From contig WBZZ01000686.1 in NCBI GenBank assembly GCA_019918135.1, positions 37,501-101,500 on the forward strand: 64,000 nucleotides of DNA, read 5' to 3'. Within the stretch, counting starts at the first letter, position 1, and the number at the start of each line of letters is the position of its first letter. The translations under genes were made by a program, and so were the position numbers. This document shows positions 54,282-62,990 of this stretch, piece by piece. Source of the DNA: Paulinella micropora (Eukaryota; Cercozoa; Imbricatea; Euglyphida; Paulinellidae). The notes under the pieces were generated by a model. That model had not been told where the DNA came from and made no database searches. It saw nothing but the letters and a program-made list of their open reading frames with translations.

Positions 54282-57200
54282 TTACTTCTTTTCTTCCTCC
54301 TCTGCGTTCGTTTGGATTTTGTACATGAGCCCCGACGCGTCCAGGGTCTGCAGGGCCTTGAGCAGTACGAACGTCGTGGGCAGGCGCACGAGCCCCGGGT
54401 GCGAGCCGCTCGCAAAGGCCCGGGAGCAGGACCTAGTGAGGCACACGGCCGCGCCGTCGGCACCGTCTATCCCTAGCCGGCCGCACCGCTGGCAGACCAC
54501 GTCGAGGCGCGAGTCGGCGCTCTGCAGCACCTGCTCCAGCAGCGCGGTAGACCCCGACTGCACCGCGGCGTTCAGGCACATGGAATCGAACTTGGACGCG
54601 CCGTCCACCCGCGCGGACTTGGTGCCCTGGTGCGTCAGCGGGTCCATCGGGCCCTGGTGCCTGACCTTGAACTGCACCTCGCTGGTCTTGTCCTGGCGCA
54701 TGTAGTACTGGAAGCCGAACAGCGTGGGGTTGGCGGGCGGGTCCAGGTCCATGCTGGCGGGGCTGTACATCCTGGCCGACGCACGCAAGTGCAGCTCCTG
54801 CAGCAGGCCCGGCGTGGCCGTTTCGCCTGCTGACGGTGCGGCGCACGTCTGTGCGCTGTCACACGTGGCCTCGAGGTTGCTGGCCGTGCCAGCAGCCGCG
54901 CGTTCTGCGGCGGGCGCCCAGGCACTGTTGGGCAGCAGCAGCCCGCGCCAACCCGTACCTAACGCCTTCCCGTCCAGGGCCAGCTCCAGCGCCCGGCGGG
55001 CCCCGCCCGCGGGCGGGCCTAGAATTATCTTGGCCCGGCGGCCCTGCGCCAGGAGCCAGCTCTCCTCTGCGTGGGCCCAGCGCGCGAGCCCGCTCACGCA
55101 AATGGCGTCACGGCACGAGCCGTCGCCCGCGTGGAAGTGTGGTTGGATGCGTTGGGCGCAGCCCCGCGCCGGCACCGCGCCGACGTCGTAGGCCTGCAGC
55201 GCCAGGCGCAGGACCTTGCTGAGCGCCGCCAGGGCCGGCCCGGACGTCGGCGCGGACGCCCGGCGGAGCCAGTGTTCCAGGCAGCTGCGCCACAGCCTGG
55301 CGGCAATAGGGCAGCAGTGCGCCTCCAGCACCCACCAGAAGTCCGGGCGCCAGAGGCGGCACTTCTGTTGTTGCAGGGCGTACAGCCGCGTGTAGGCCAG
55401 CAGCTCCTGGTTCCAGGGCCACACGTAGCTGGCGGGCCCGCCAGTTGTTTCGTGCGTCAGCTGCCGGCCGTACTGGGCTATGAGCCTCGTCTGCAGCGTG
55501 GTGACGCAGTCGTTGATGGTCTTGCGGAACATCTGTGAGGGCCCGAGCAGCACGGCCGGGCGCTCGCCGGTCGGCAGGTAGGGCAGTGCGTGGTCGGGCA
55601 CGAACACGCACAGCGTGCATTTCTGGCACGACGAGTTGGTGATCTTGTCGCCGTACTGGAAAGGCAGCAGCCTCGTCATCACCATGCGCGCGTACACCGG
55701 CGCGCTGCCGCAGTCTCGCGGCGTTTGCGCGGGGTCCGTGTCCAGCCACACCTGACCATCGACCGATATGCAGTTCTGCGACACGACCCCGCGGGTCTGC
55801 GCCACCGTGCGCCGCACGCAGGACTCGTCGCTGCCGTCCGGCTCGGCCGACGACAGCGCGCGCAACAGCACGTCCCCGGGCAGCACCGTGCGCCCGAGCG
55901 GCACGGTCCACGCGTCCTCGCGGCGTTTGCACAGCAGGTAGCCCTCCAGCGAGCGGCAGCCGCGGGCCTTGGCGAGCTTGTGGCTATCGGCCGCGAGCGC
56001 GGCGCGCGTGCGGGCCAGCACTCTGTTCCAGCCGCTGGTGGCATCCATCGGCGGAGCTGCCGGCGGCGCGGCCGGCATTTGTGCGAGGTGCATGCGGTCG
56101 TAGTACGCCCTGCTGTCCAGGAACGCAAACAACCCCCGGTCGGCCGCGCCCTGGCTCCAGACCGTGCAGTCGTCCTGGTTGTGCGACCACGCCCGGTACG
56201 CCACCGGCACGTTGAGCCCCAGCGGCTGCACCCCGAGCGTAGACGCCGCGACGGGCGCCTCGAGCAGCGGGCGGTCGCCGCGCAGCAGCTCCTTGGCCGA
56301 GCTGGACAACAAGCGCCCGGGCTGGCGTTGTCCGATGGACTGCGACTGCATGCCTACGGCGTACACGAGGCGCGGGCCCGTCACGTGCTCGTGGAACAGC
56401 GTCAGCGCCGAAGAAAAGCTCAGGTGGCGGGCGGGCGACAGGTCCACAAAGTTACAGTCGGGCGCGCGGGCCGCGAACTTGCTCAGGCTCTCGCAGCCTA
56501 GCTGCACCGCCGACTCTTGGATGCTGAGCCACACCAGGCAGCCCTGGTCGCGCAGAGCGCGCAGAGCGCGCCACACGGCCAGGCAGTCAGCGGGTGCCGG
56601 CGGGAGCTGGTTGCTCACGAGGTAACTGGATCGTCGATTGTGCGGCAGGCGCAATTCTCGCAGCCGCCAGCCGGCCCAGATGCGGCGCACGTCGGCCGGC
56701 AGCGGCACGACACCTTTATTGACGTGCAACACGGGCGCCGACAGCCTGCCCGCGTACGTGTGGATCGTCAGACGTTTCTCTTCGCGGTCCAGCAACAAGC
56801 CCAGATGCCTCAGGGCCAGCCCGCCCGCGTCCGCCACGTCGTCGCCCTGCGCCCCGCGCTTGAGCGCGCGTAATTCCCGTAGCATTCGTTCGGCACCGGC
56901 GGCGCTGATGGACCCCAGCACGCGGCCGTGGCACTCGACCACAAACGGGCCCAGCGACAACTGCTGCGACGTCGCGACGTCGCAGCGGTTTGTGACCCAG
57001 TCCTCGCGCGCGGCGGCCCACGCGCTGTCCAGCTCGGGGGTGATGGTGGTGAACAACGACAGGCGCTTGTCGTAGCACGACTTGGCTGACTTGCTGGTCT
57101 CGTTCGGGTCCAGAAAACTCAGCTGCGAGACGTCGAACCGCTGGTCGGACGTCATGCCCTGGCCGTTCGGCACCATCTGGCACACGCGGCGCGCGAGCGA

Positions 57201-59465
57201 GTACTTCTTGGCCAGGTTGCCGCGCAAGAGCTGCAGCACGCGCTGCAGCGGCTGCGCGTCGCTGGCGCCGGCCCTGTCCCTCGGTGACGCGAACTCCTGG
57301 AACACGCGCGACATCTGCGCGCTGTCTAGCAAAACCACCGGGTCGACGCAGACGGCCAGCCCGCCCCACGACGTCAGGCGCGACTGCGCAAACGAACGCA
57401 CGCGCTGGAAGGCGCGCTGCAGATTGTGCGAGTAAAGCTGCGCCAGCGTCAGCACCGCCCGGCTCTGCATGGCGAGCGGGTCCGACAGGCCCGCGGACGG
57501 CTGCCCCTCGGCCACCGACAGCACGGACGGCAGCCCTGCCTCGGCGCGGCTGAGAGCCCGCGCGACGTCCGCCAGGTGCTCGGCCTTGCGCGCGTCCCCG
57601 TACCGCAGCAACTGTTTATTGCAGTCGTCGTCTAGCGCGTAGTCTGCCACAATCGCGGCGCAGCGCGCCGGCAAACGCGAGGCCCGGCGCACGGCCGCCG
57701 CCAGCCACTGCGCCGCGCCCGGGAAAATGTGCAGCAGGAACCTGTTGCGCAGCCACCACAGCCCCTGCCCCTGCATCTGCTCGACCGAAAACTGCTTGGT
57801 CCGCAGGCACCACAACTGTCCCAAGCGGAACAGGGCCTGCTCGCGCGTGACGACTCCTTCGTTAAGCGCCCAGGAACGGTGCACGATGTCTAGGTACACG
57901 GCCTGGGCGCACGCGTCGTCGCCGCGGGTCACTAGCTGGCGCAGTTCTTCCCAACACCCCACGCCGAGCGCGCGCCACAGCAGTGCGAAGGGCAGGTCGC
58001 ATGGCTGCCCCACAAAGACCCGGGCGGTCAGCACGGGCAGGGCCGAGTCCGAACGCGTCTGCGCGCGCACAAACGTTTGCACGCGAGCTTGCGGCAAGCA
58101 GCTGTTTGCCACGGCGGGCCCGCGCTGCCGCGCCGCCCTGGTGGCCCAGGCGTCGGCGAAGTCGGTGGGCGGCACGTTCTGTCGGTTGCCGTAGGCACTC
58201 CTCAGTGTCTGGTCGCGGCGGCCGCCCGCACGGCCCGTATCTGGGTACAAGTGCAGCTTGCGCTGGCGCTTGGCGCCGACCATCAGCGCCTCCTGGTTGT
58301 GCATGTTGTCGACGTGGTACTGCGCCCAGTGCGGCCCCGCGCCCCCGCCGCCGTCTTCGCCCTCGTCATCGAGCGCGGCGCGCGCCGGCGCTAGCGGGCT
58401 GTCCACGCCCTGTCCCGCCGCAACCGCGTTGGTCTCGGTCTCTTGCGCGCGACCCGTGTGCCACACGACGGCGCGGCGGCGCGTCCCGCCCGGTGTGCTG
58501 GCGGTCGCCGAGATCTTGTAGACCTCGCGCACGACGGCCCCGGGGCCCGTCTGCAGGGTGCGGCTAAAGGTAGTGTCGGGCGCGCGCCCGGCCAGCGAGT
58601 TGTTGCGTTTATCCCACTTCCGCAGCAACGGGTGGTCGAGCGGCGGCACTTCGCGGCCCTCGATGGCCCAGGTCACCCCGTTCAGCAGCACGAACGGGAC
58701 CCAGCAACCCACCTCTAGGCCCTGCTCACTGCGCCAGTAGTGGCTGTCGGCACTGGTGGTAAACCAGCGCCTGATCGCCGGCCACCCCGCCCGCAACGCG
58801 CTGGGCGGGGGCAGGTTCAGGGGCCACGGCAGCGTCAACAACGTCACGACGCGCGGGGGCGGCAGCCACGCTTCGTGCGTTACGTCTTCGTACACTCCGG
58901 AACTATTCCGCCGCTGCAGGGCCCAACGGACCTCGGCCCTGAGCTCGGCGCACCAGCTGCCGCCGGTCTCGCACAGCACCCCATAGCTGCCGCGCGGGTC
59001 CTCGAAGCCCTTGAATTCAGTTGACATCTTCAGGATGTACACGGGCCCCGCGTCCTCCGTGCCGGCGCGCCCGCGCGCCTGTACGGGCACTAGGCGGGGC
59101 ACGCAGATAGCTGCCGCCGCGACGTGCTCCGACCGCAGCCAATCCCTCAGCGCCTCCCGCAGGCAGGTGCCCTGGTTCCGTTTCTGGCACAGCTTGTCGA
59201 ATTCCTCTGCCCCAACAAAGCGCAGGCGCGTCTGCAGGGAGAGCTTGTTGACCAACCCCGGCGCTACGTGCGTCACGAAATTACGCAGGCTTTCAATGGC
59301 GCAACGGTTGTGCTTGAATTCCTCTTCGACAAAGGCCAGCGACAGCGCGCCGGCCTCTTGTACCGTCGCGACGGGCTGAGCCCCTACACACAAATCTCGC
59401 AAACCTTCGTCGCGTGCTAGTTGTTGCGCGATGAGGGCAGAGATCGTTTCCGCCGAGGCGTCCAT
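54282..59465 (-). CDS. Very divergent RNA polymerase second-largest subunit (RPB2-like), 1727 residues
   Basis: One uninterrupted frame; start taken at ATG 59465, since the in-frame GTG further out at 59504 is less likely. Motifs match the C-terminal half of RPB2/beta subunits in order: GPRLVYAVGMQSQSIG (about 1030-1045, compare SPR.TYQ.AMGKQA.G); NQDDCTVWSQGAADRGLF (about 1094-1111, compare NQEDS...NQSSIDRG.F); PFQYGDKITNSSCQKCT (about 1265-1281, compare GDKF..RHGQKGT, both lysines kept); LFGFQYYMRQDKTSEVQFKV (about 1583); and a C-terminal zinc ribbon VCQRCGR ... CLTRSC followed by VRLPTTFVLLKALQTL (compare P...K.L..EL), the clamp end. The first 900 residues are only loosely recognisable. 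It is longer than usual RPB2 (about 1100-1250). RPB2 forms the polymerase active centre with RPB1; no RPB1 is in the window. It looks whole. A copy inside a transposon-borne insertion with these changes argues for a viral or element origin rather than the host's own subunit. Confidence 0.8.
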   Translation of the reverse strand: MDASAETISALIAQQLARDEGLRDLCVGAQPVATVQEAGALSLAFVEEEFKHNRCAIESLRNFVTHVAPGLVNKLSLQTRLRFVGAEEFDKLCQKRNQGTCLREALRDWLRSEHVAAAAICVPRLVPVQARGRAGTEDAGPVYILKMSTEFKGFEDPRGSYGVLCETGGSWCAELRAEVRWALQRRNSSGVYEDVTHEAWLPPPRVVTLLTLPWPLNLPPPSALRAGWPAIRRWFTTSADSHYWRSEQGLEVGCWVPFVLLNGVTWAIEGREVPPLDHPLLRKWDKRNNSLAGRAPDTTFSRTLQTGPGAVVREVYKISATASTPGGTRRRAVVWHTGRAQETETNAVAAGQGVDSPLAPARAALDDEGEDGGGGAGPHWAQYHVDNMHNQEALMVGAKRQRKLHLYPDTGRAGGRRDQTLRSAYGNRQNVPPTDFADAWATRAARQRGPAVANSCLPQARVQTFVRAQTRSDSALPVLTARVFVGQPCDLPFALLWRALGVGCWEELRQLVTRGDDACAQAVYLDIVHRSWALNEGVVTREQALFRLGQLWCLRTKQFSVEQMQGQGLWWLRNRFLLHIFPGAAQWLAAAVRRASRLPARCAAIVADYALDDDCNKQLLRYGDARKAEHLADVARALSRAEAGLPSVLSVAEGQPSAGLSDPLAMQSRAVLTLAQLYSHNLQRAFQRVRSFAQSRLTSWGGLAVCVDPVVLLDSAQMSRVFQEFASPRDRAGASDAQPLQRVLQLLRGNLAKKYSLARRVCQMVPNGQGMTSDQRFDVSQLSFLDPNETSKSAKSCYDKRLSLFTTITPELDSAWAAAREDWVTNRCDVATSQQLSLGPFVVECHGRVLGSISAAGAERMLRELRALKRGAQGDDVADAGGLALRHLGLLLDREEKRLTIHTYAGRLSAPVLHVNKGVVPLPADVRRIWAGWRLRELRLPHNRRSSYLVSNQLPPAPADCLAVWRALRALRDQGCLVWLSIQESAVQLGCESLSKFAARAPDCNFVDLSPARHLSFSSALTLFHEHVTGPRLVYAVGMQSQSIGQRQPGRLLSSSAKELLRGDRPLLEAPVAASTLGVQPLGLNVPVAYRAWSHNQDDCTVWSQGAADRGLFAFLDSRAYYDRMHLAQMPAAPPAAPPMDATSGWNRVLARTRAALAADSHKLAKARGCRSLEGYLLCKRREDAWTVPLGRTVLPGDVLLRALSSAEPDGSDESCVRRTVAQTRGVVSQNCISVDGQVWLDTDPAQTPRDCGSAPVYARMVMTRLLPFQYGDKITNSSCQKCTLCVFVPDHALPYLPTGERPAVLLGPSQMFRKTINDCVTTLQTRLIAQYGRQLTHETTGGPASYVWPWNQELLAYTRLYALQQQKCRLWRPDFWWVLEAHCCPIAARLWRSCLEHWLRRASAPTSGPALAALSKVLRLALQAYDVGAVPARGCAQRIQPHFHAGDGSCRDAICVSGLARWAHAEESWLLAQGRRAKIILGPPAGGARRALELALDGKALGTGWRGLLLPNSAWAPAAERAAAGTASNLEATCDSAQTCAAPSAGETATPGLLQELHLRASARMYSPASMDLDPPANPTLFGFQYYMRQDKTSEVQFKVRHQGPMDPLTHQGTKSARVDGASKFDSMCLNAAVQSGSTALLEQVLQSADSRLDVVCQRCGRLGIDGADGAAVCLTRSCSRAFASGSHPGLVRLPTTFVLLKALQTLDASGLMYKIQTNAEEEEKK

Positions 59466-60018
59466 CCTCGGCCGCGCGCCGTGCCCCCACCTTTCTCCCG
59501 ACACTTTTTTTTCCTTCTGGCTGCGCTTTCCCTCGCGTTTGCCTGTGGGGGAGACGACGAAAAGAAAGGATCTGGGAAAAGGGCGGAACTATATTATTCG
59601 GCTGTGTAAGAAGGAAGGGGGAAGAGCGGGGGGATCGATCCCCAAACTCTCTCTCTCCCACCCCACCTCGCCCCCGCCCCCGCCTATTGCCAGAACAAGG
59701 GGCCGTGACAAGGGGAAGGTGGGTGGAGGGGGGGACTGGGCGAGAAAGGGGGGGGGGGGCGAGAAAGGGAAGCAAGAGAAAATTAGCGGCGGACATTTCC
59801 GTAGGATTTCGCAACACACGCCCCCAGGAACGGGAAGAGAAGGCCTCCCTGTTCTTTTTTATGTAAAGCACGGGAACCGCATGACGGACAGCGAACTGCG
59901 CGTCTGCGCGTTTATCCAGAGACACTTCCCTTGTGGTAACAACTGCGGAGATGATCTCAAGGATCATGCTTTGTCGGTATGCAAGCACCCCTGCCTGTCC
60001 CCTCTCACTTATTGGGAA
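59466..60018. other. Upstream flank of the RPB2-like gene and right end of island 2
   Basis: GAACTATATTATTCGG at 59586-59601 contains a TATA-like word about 120 bp upstream of the RPB2-like start. A short frame from ATG 59881 (MTDSELRVCAFIQRHFPCGN) runs toward the right edge but continues only past the junction. No firm gene. Confidence 0.4.
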
Positions 60019-60808
60019 ATCACTCCCATCGTCTTCTCCTGTGTTTTGATAGTCGTCAAATAGTCAGCTAACCAGGTACTCACCTCACTAACTTTCTTAG
60101 GGTACGAATGGTATAGCTTTTCCTGGTCCTCTTCAAAACTTATGAGGTCAAGACCTCCATAATGTTTTTTGAGGGCGAGGAAACACTTTACACCGTCCGT
60201 ATCCCCCTGCCTCATTATAGTCATCACCTTCCTATCGTGAGCACATGATTGAAGTAGGAAAGCATAGAGCAATCTGTTTAGCTTAGCTTCTTTCTCTTTC
60301 ATGTAATATCTGGCTCCCAATTGTAATGCAAATAGCGGCGACGGTTTACTCCCCCCCCCCCCCCGTCAACACTGGTATTTTGGATTTTTGGTCCGTAGGT
60401 ATAGCAGTGGCGGGGGCAGAGGCAGTTCTTGCACTTGCAGTTTCTTGACCCTCTTCTTTATTTCCCTTGTCTTTATCCTCTACCTTTACTACTACTGTCT
60501 CCTCTTCATCTTTTTTGTTTCTCTCTCTTCCTTTGTAGGTGATTTGAAGGGTGCATCTGAAGGAGATTCAGGTCGTGCAGGTAGTTGTATGGGTTTGGCT
60601 AAGGGATGAGTCTCAAAGCCCGGAATTATGGAAAGGATTTCTGGGTGACACCTATAACTGATGTAAACGTGTACTCAAACAACTCCCATTCTTTTCCATG
60701 ATTGAACTTTGGAGGGTCTAGCCTCATTTTTACTAAGTCAGAACCTTGATACGCCATATTTTTCGGGCGTACCAAGGGCGGAAGGTAGGAGGGAGGCTCG
60801 ACTACCAA
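60009..60808 (-). pseudogene. Copia C gag, N-terminal part
   Basis: Encodes copia-type Gag text: MRLDPPKFNHGKEWELFEYTF (60808-60626) and, in another frame, KLNRLLYAFLLQSCAHDRKV, DGVKCFLALKKHYGGLDL and DYLTTIKTQEKTMGV (60320-60009). The downstream part is at 50605-51300, on the other side of island 2. A poly-C run at about 60351-60364 lies within. Fossil. Confidence 0.75.
60019..60024. repeat. 6-bp target duplication ATCACT, right copy
   Basis: Partner of 51296-51301; marks the right edge of island 2 in copia C gag. Confidence 0.75.
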
Positions 60809-60874
60809 TGTTGCTTTCTCTGTAGGTAGAGAAGCGAGATGGAGTTAGGAAATGGTTAGTTATACTAGCGACTA

Positions 60875-61041
60875 GGTGGCAGCCTTCCGCACATTCCACT
60901 TAGTGTAACTGGTGGTAGCCTTCCGAACACACACCAGACTGGTGGTAGCCTTCCGCACACACACCAGGTTTGAATATTTGGTGGCGGCCTTCCGCACGTA
61001 CACCTGTTTGTATTTTCGGTGGCAGCCTTCCGCACGCCCCG
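60875..61041 (-). repeat. Five tandem degenerate repeats in the copia C leader
   Basis: Five copies of GGTGGYRGCCTTCCGMAC (minus: GTGCGGAAGGCTGCCACC) with spacers of 12-20 bp, between the 5' LTR and the gag start. The position in the leader suggests a role in RNA packaging, translation or priming. The spacers vary in length and sequence, unlike CRISPR spacers. Confidence 0.8.
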
Positions 61042-61070
61042 ATAGTACGTAATAAGTGAATAAAGTCTAC

Positions 61071-61295
61071 TAGACCTAACGTTCACGCTACAAGGCTTTA
61101 TAACCTGTGAGACTAACTTAATAATCTGCCGTATACTTGCTGTGTCCTACAGTAGATACTTTATTGAGAAAAGGGCGCCAAGGGACGGCCCGATTATACA
61201 CTACGCCGGACATACGTAATCATGGCTCTAACGACACACATTACATATGCAGGCCCATACTGACTATCCGGTTAATTACATTAATAGGTCTAACA
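61071..61295 (-). repeat. 5' LTR of copia C (about 225 bp)
   Basis: On the minus strand it starts TGTTAGACCTATTAATG, carries GTGTGTCGTTAGAGCCAT and CCTTTTCTCAATAAAGT (poly(A) signal) and ends near GTTAGGTCTA. Matches the cut LTR at 34763-34848 and, more distantly, D's LTR. A poly-C run (plus strand) abuts its outer end. Confidence 0.7.
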
Positions 61296-61941
61296 CCCCC
61301 CCCCCCCCCAGACCTAACGGTTGAGTTGAGTGATTAACGAACAAAATTTGATGTCCTGCAAAAAAAAAAGTTATCAAAACTTAGGCTGAGGAAAGAGAGG
61401 CGGATGAGTGGAGTCTCTTGTAGTAAAGTATGGGAGAATAAAAGAACGACTCACTGCCGCGGTCTATGATTGCGCAATGCGGATGATGATCAGCCGGGCC
61501 CGGGCAGGATACATACTACATCCATGATTCGCAGCGGGAATGGGACCATGGAGGCGCAGTAGCGAGCGATCATGATGATATCAGGGGGCGATGTCGAGCC
61601 GTAGAGAATTAGGTGGCCGGATATCACACGGCAGAGATGAACCAATTAAGCAGCGCCGGGCACCAAATATGCGGCTTCTGTTCGTCTTGTGCGTGATGAT
61701 TGTGATGAGGATGTTTCTTTTTCTCTTGTTCTCAAGTTCCTCACTGTCTTCACTCACATCTGGCGAATCTTCTTCTTAGTATCAGTTCTCTCGGTTCTTC
61801 TGCCTCCTCTGCAGCTGCTCAGCTCTCACATAATACGATCTAAATCCCATCTGTATTTTCTGTTTGCTGCAACCTCATCGAGAAATACATATTTCACCAT
61901 ATCCCCTAGAATTGTACTAATGCTGTAAGCATATTCCGCTA
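61296..61941. other. No gene recognised
   Basis: AT-balanced sequence outside copia C with a poly-C run (61296-61309) and short chance frames. May be part of another repeat. Confidence 0.4.
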
Positions 61942-62189
61942 TGTAGGCATCACCCCCCGGATAGCCGGTAAAAGTACACTTTTTTTGGTGTCAGGTGCAC
62001 CTAGTTTCTTCCCATTATTTCAATATTGTTTGGCCGGATTTGACCTAATGCCATTTTAACCTTGGTCTGTTGCCGCTTTCTTTTGTGCGGTTTCACTGAG
62101 CTAATATAATGAGACATCATTCTCCTTTGGGGATTTGTGTTTGGTTGTATTACCGACTTTTTAACGAGCTATCTTCGGGGATTTTAACA
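61942..62189 (-). repeat. 249-bp TG...CA-bounded repeat, probable solo LTR, copy 2
   Basis: Reverse-orientation copy of 3205-3453; on the minus strand it starts TGTTAAAATC and ends GATGCCTACA. Short flanks show no target duplication. Confidence 0.65.
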
Positions 62190-62799
62190 TTGGAGTCACC
62201 AGCACACGGCTGATTTCTTTTCTGGCTTGTCCTTTGACGGCAGAAGGAAAATTTGGGCTGACCTATCTCAATTGAGTAGGCAGACTCAAACAAGAAATAC
62301 TCCAACACATCCCCACACAAGCTCTTTTGCAAAACAATACGTCTAGGCGTTTGTGAGTAGGTGTCCCAGTACCCTCTCCACAGCCTTTATCCCTGTTCTC
62401 CCTTGAGGCAGATACCAGACATCTTTTCTGTTCTCCTGTTCTCGCTTGAGGCAGAGACAGAGTAAGTCAACAGACGTACGAACAAACACTCACAGTGACA
62501 AACAAACTTGAAGGACACGAGCCTAGTACTCTCCCTCTCAAGTCTATGCACTTAGTTGCCTCTCACACACACATCAGAGTATTTTTGCAAATCTCTGACT
62601 GTTTTTCGAAAGTAGGTCTGAACACCTATCCGACGACAAGTCGACTTCTCAAGGAGTGCTTCTCAAGCCTCTTTGACACTATCTGTACGTAGGTCCTAGT
62701 ACCTCATAACAGATACAACAACAAAAAGAGCAAAAGAGAAGAGGAGTGGAGAAGGAGATCGAATTTTCAGATAAAGTCGTACAGACTACTTCTTTCTCA

Positions 62800-62840
<41 letters not shown>

Positions 62841-62990
62841 ACTCACACACACACACATAAGACATAGAGGTGAGACACTCTCTCTCTCTATACTATCTTT
62901 TCATCTTTTCTCTCTATTCGTTCCCCAGAGACGAACAGAGCAAATACGGGGTAGAATCAGCTCTGTCCCACTCATATTCCCCCAGCGACC
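62190..62990 (+). other. 5' flank of the terminal open frame
   Basis: Contains a short direct repeat (TTGAGGCAGA near 62402 and 62449), a 38-base poly-A tract (62801-62839) and CA/CT-rich sequence. A leader or promoter for the frame at 62991 is possible. No gene. Confidence 0.4.

Larger units (their letters stand above)
51302..60018. mobile_element. GC-rich virus-like island 2 inserted in copia C gag (fossil)
   Basis: 8.7 kb flanked by the direct repeat ATCACT. Its ends (GGGGGCTGGCC... and ...CACTTATTGGGAA) are not inverted repeats of each other. Contents: small basic protein, RanBP2-zinc-finger/methyltransferase gene, duplicated foldback repeat and a 1727-codon RPB2-like gene. The RPB2-like part is as GC-rich as island 1, and the genes show no clear introns. 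One gene looks whole (RPB2-like) and one looks broken. A 6-bp target duplication is the size made by Polinton/retroviral-type integrases, but no such enzyme is seen here. The island postdates copia C. A virus or large-element origin is inference from gene content. Confidence 0.7.
34763..61295 (-). mobile_element. Ty1/copia retrotransposon C (minus), fossil, split by two insertions
   Basis: Minus strand from right to left: 5' LTR (61071-61295), leader with tandem repeats, gag N-terminal part (60808-60009), island 2 insertion (60018-51302), gag C-terminal part (51300-50605), transposon T insertion (50526-41703), then pol: N-terminal region, protease, integrase, RT, RNase H (41702-35840), 3' UTR and a cut 3' LTR (34763-34848). 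Without the insertions it is about 9 kb. It is broken, with several interruptions beyond the two insertions. The two insertions and D's apparent landing in its 3' LTR show C is the oldest of these layers. Confidence 0.85.

Noticed and set aside
54433-59379. Many long frames on both strands opposite the RPB2-like gene
   Set aside because: Expected shadows of a GC-rich gene, where antisense and shifted frames rarely meet stops. They have biased Arg/Ala/Pro composition and no motifs.
51302-60018. Island 2 as an LTR or DNA transposon with its own ends
   Set aside because: No LTRs and no inverted repeats at its edges, and no transposase or reverse transcriptase inside.
60875-61041. CRISPR-like array
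   Set aside because: Repeats are degenerate, spacers are short and alike in composition, and the DNA is eukaryotic retroelement leader.
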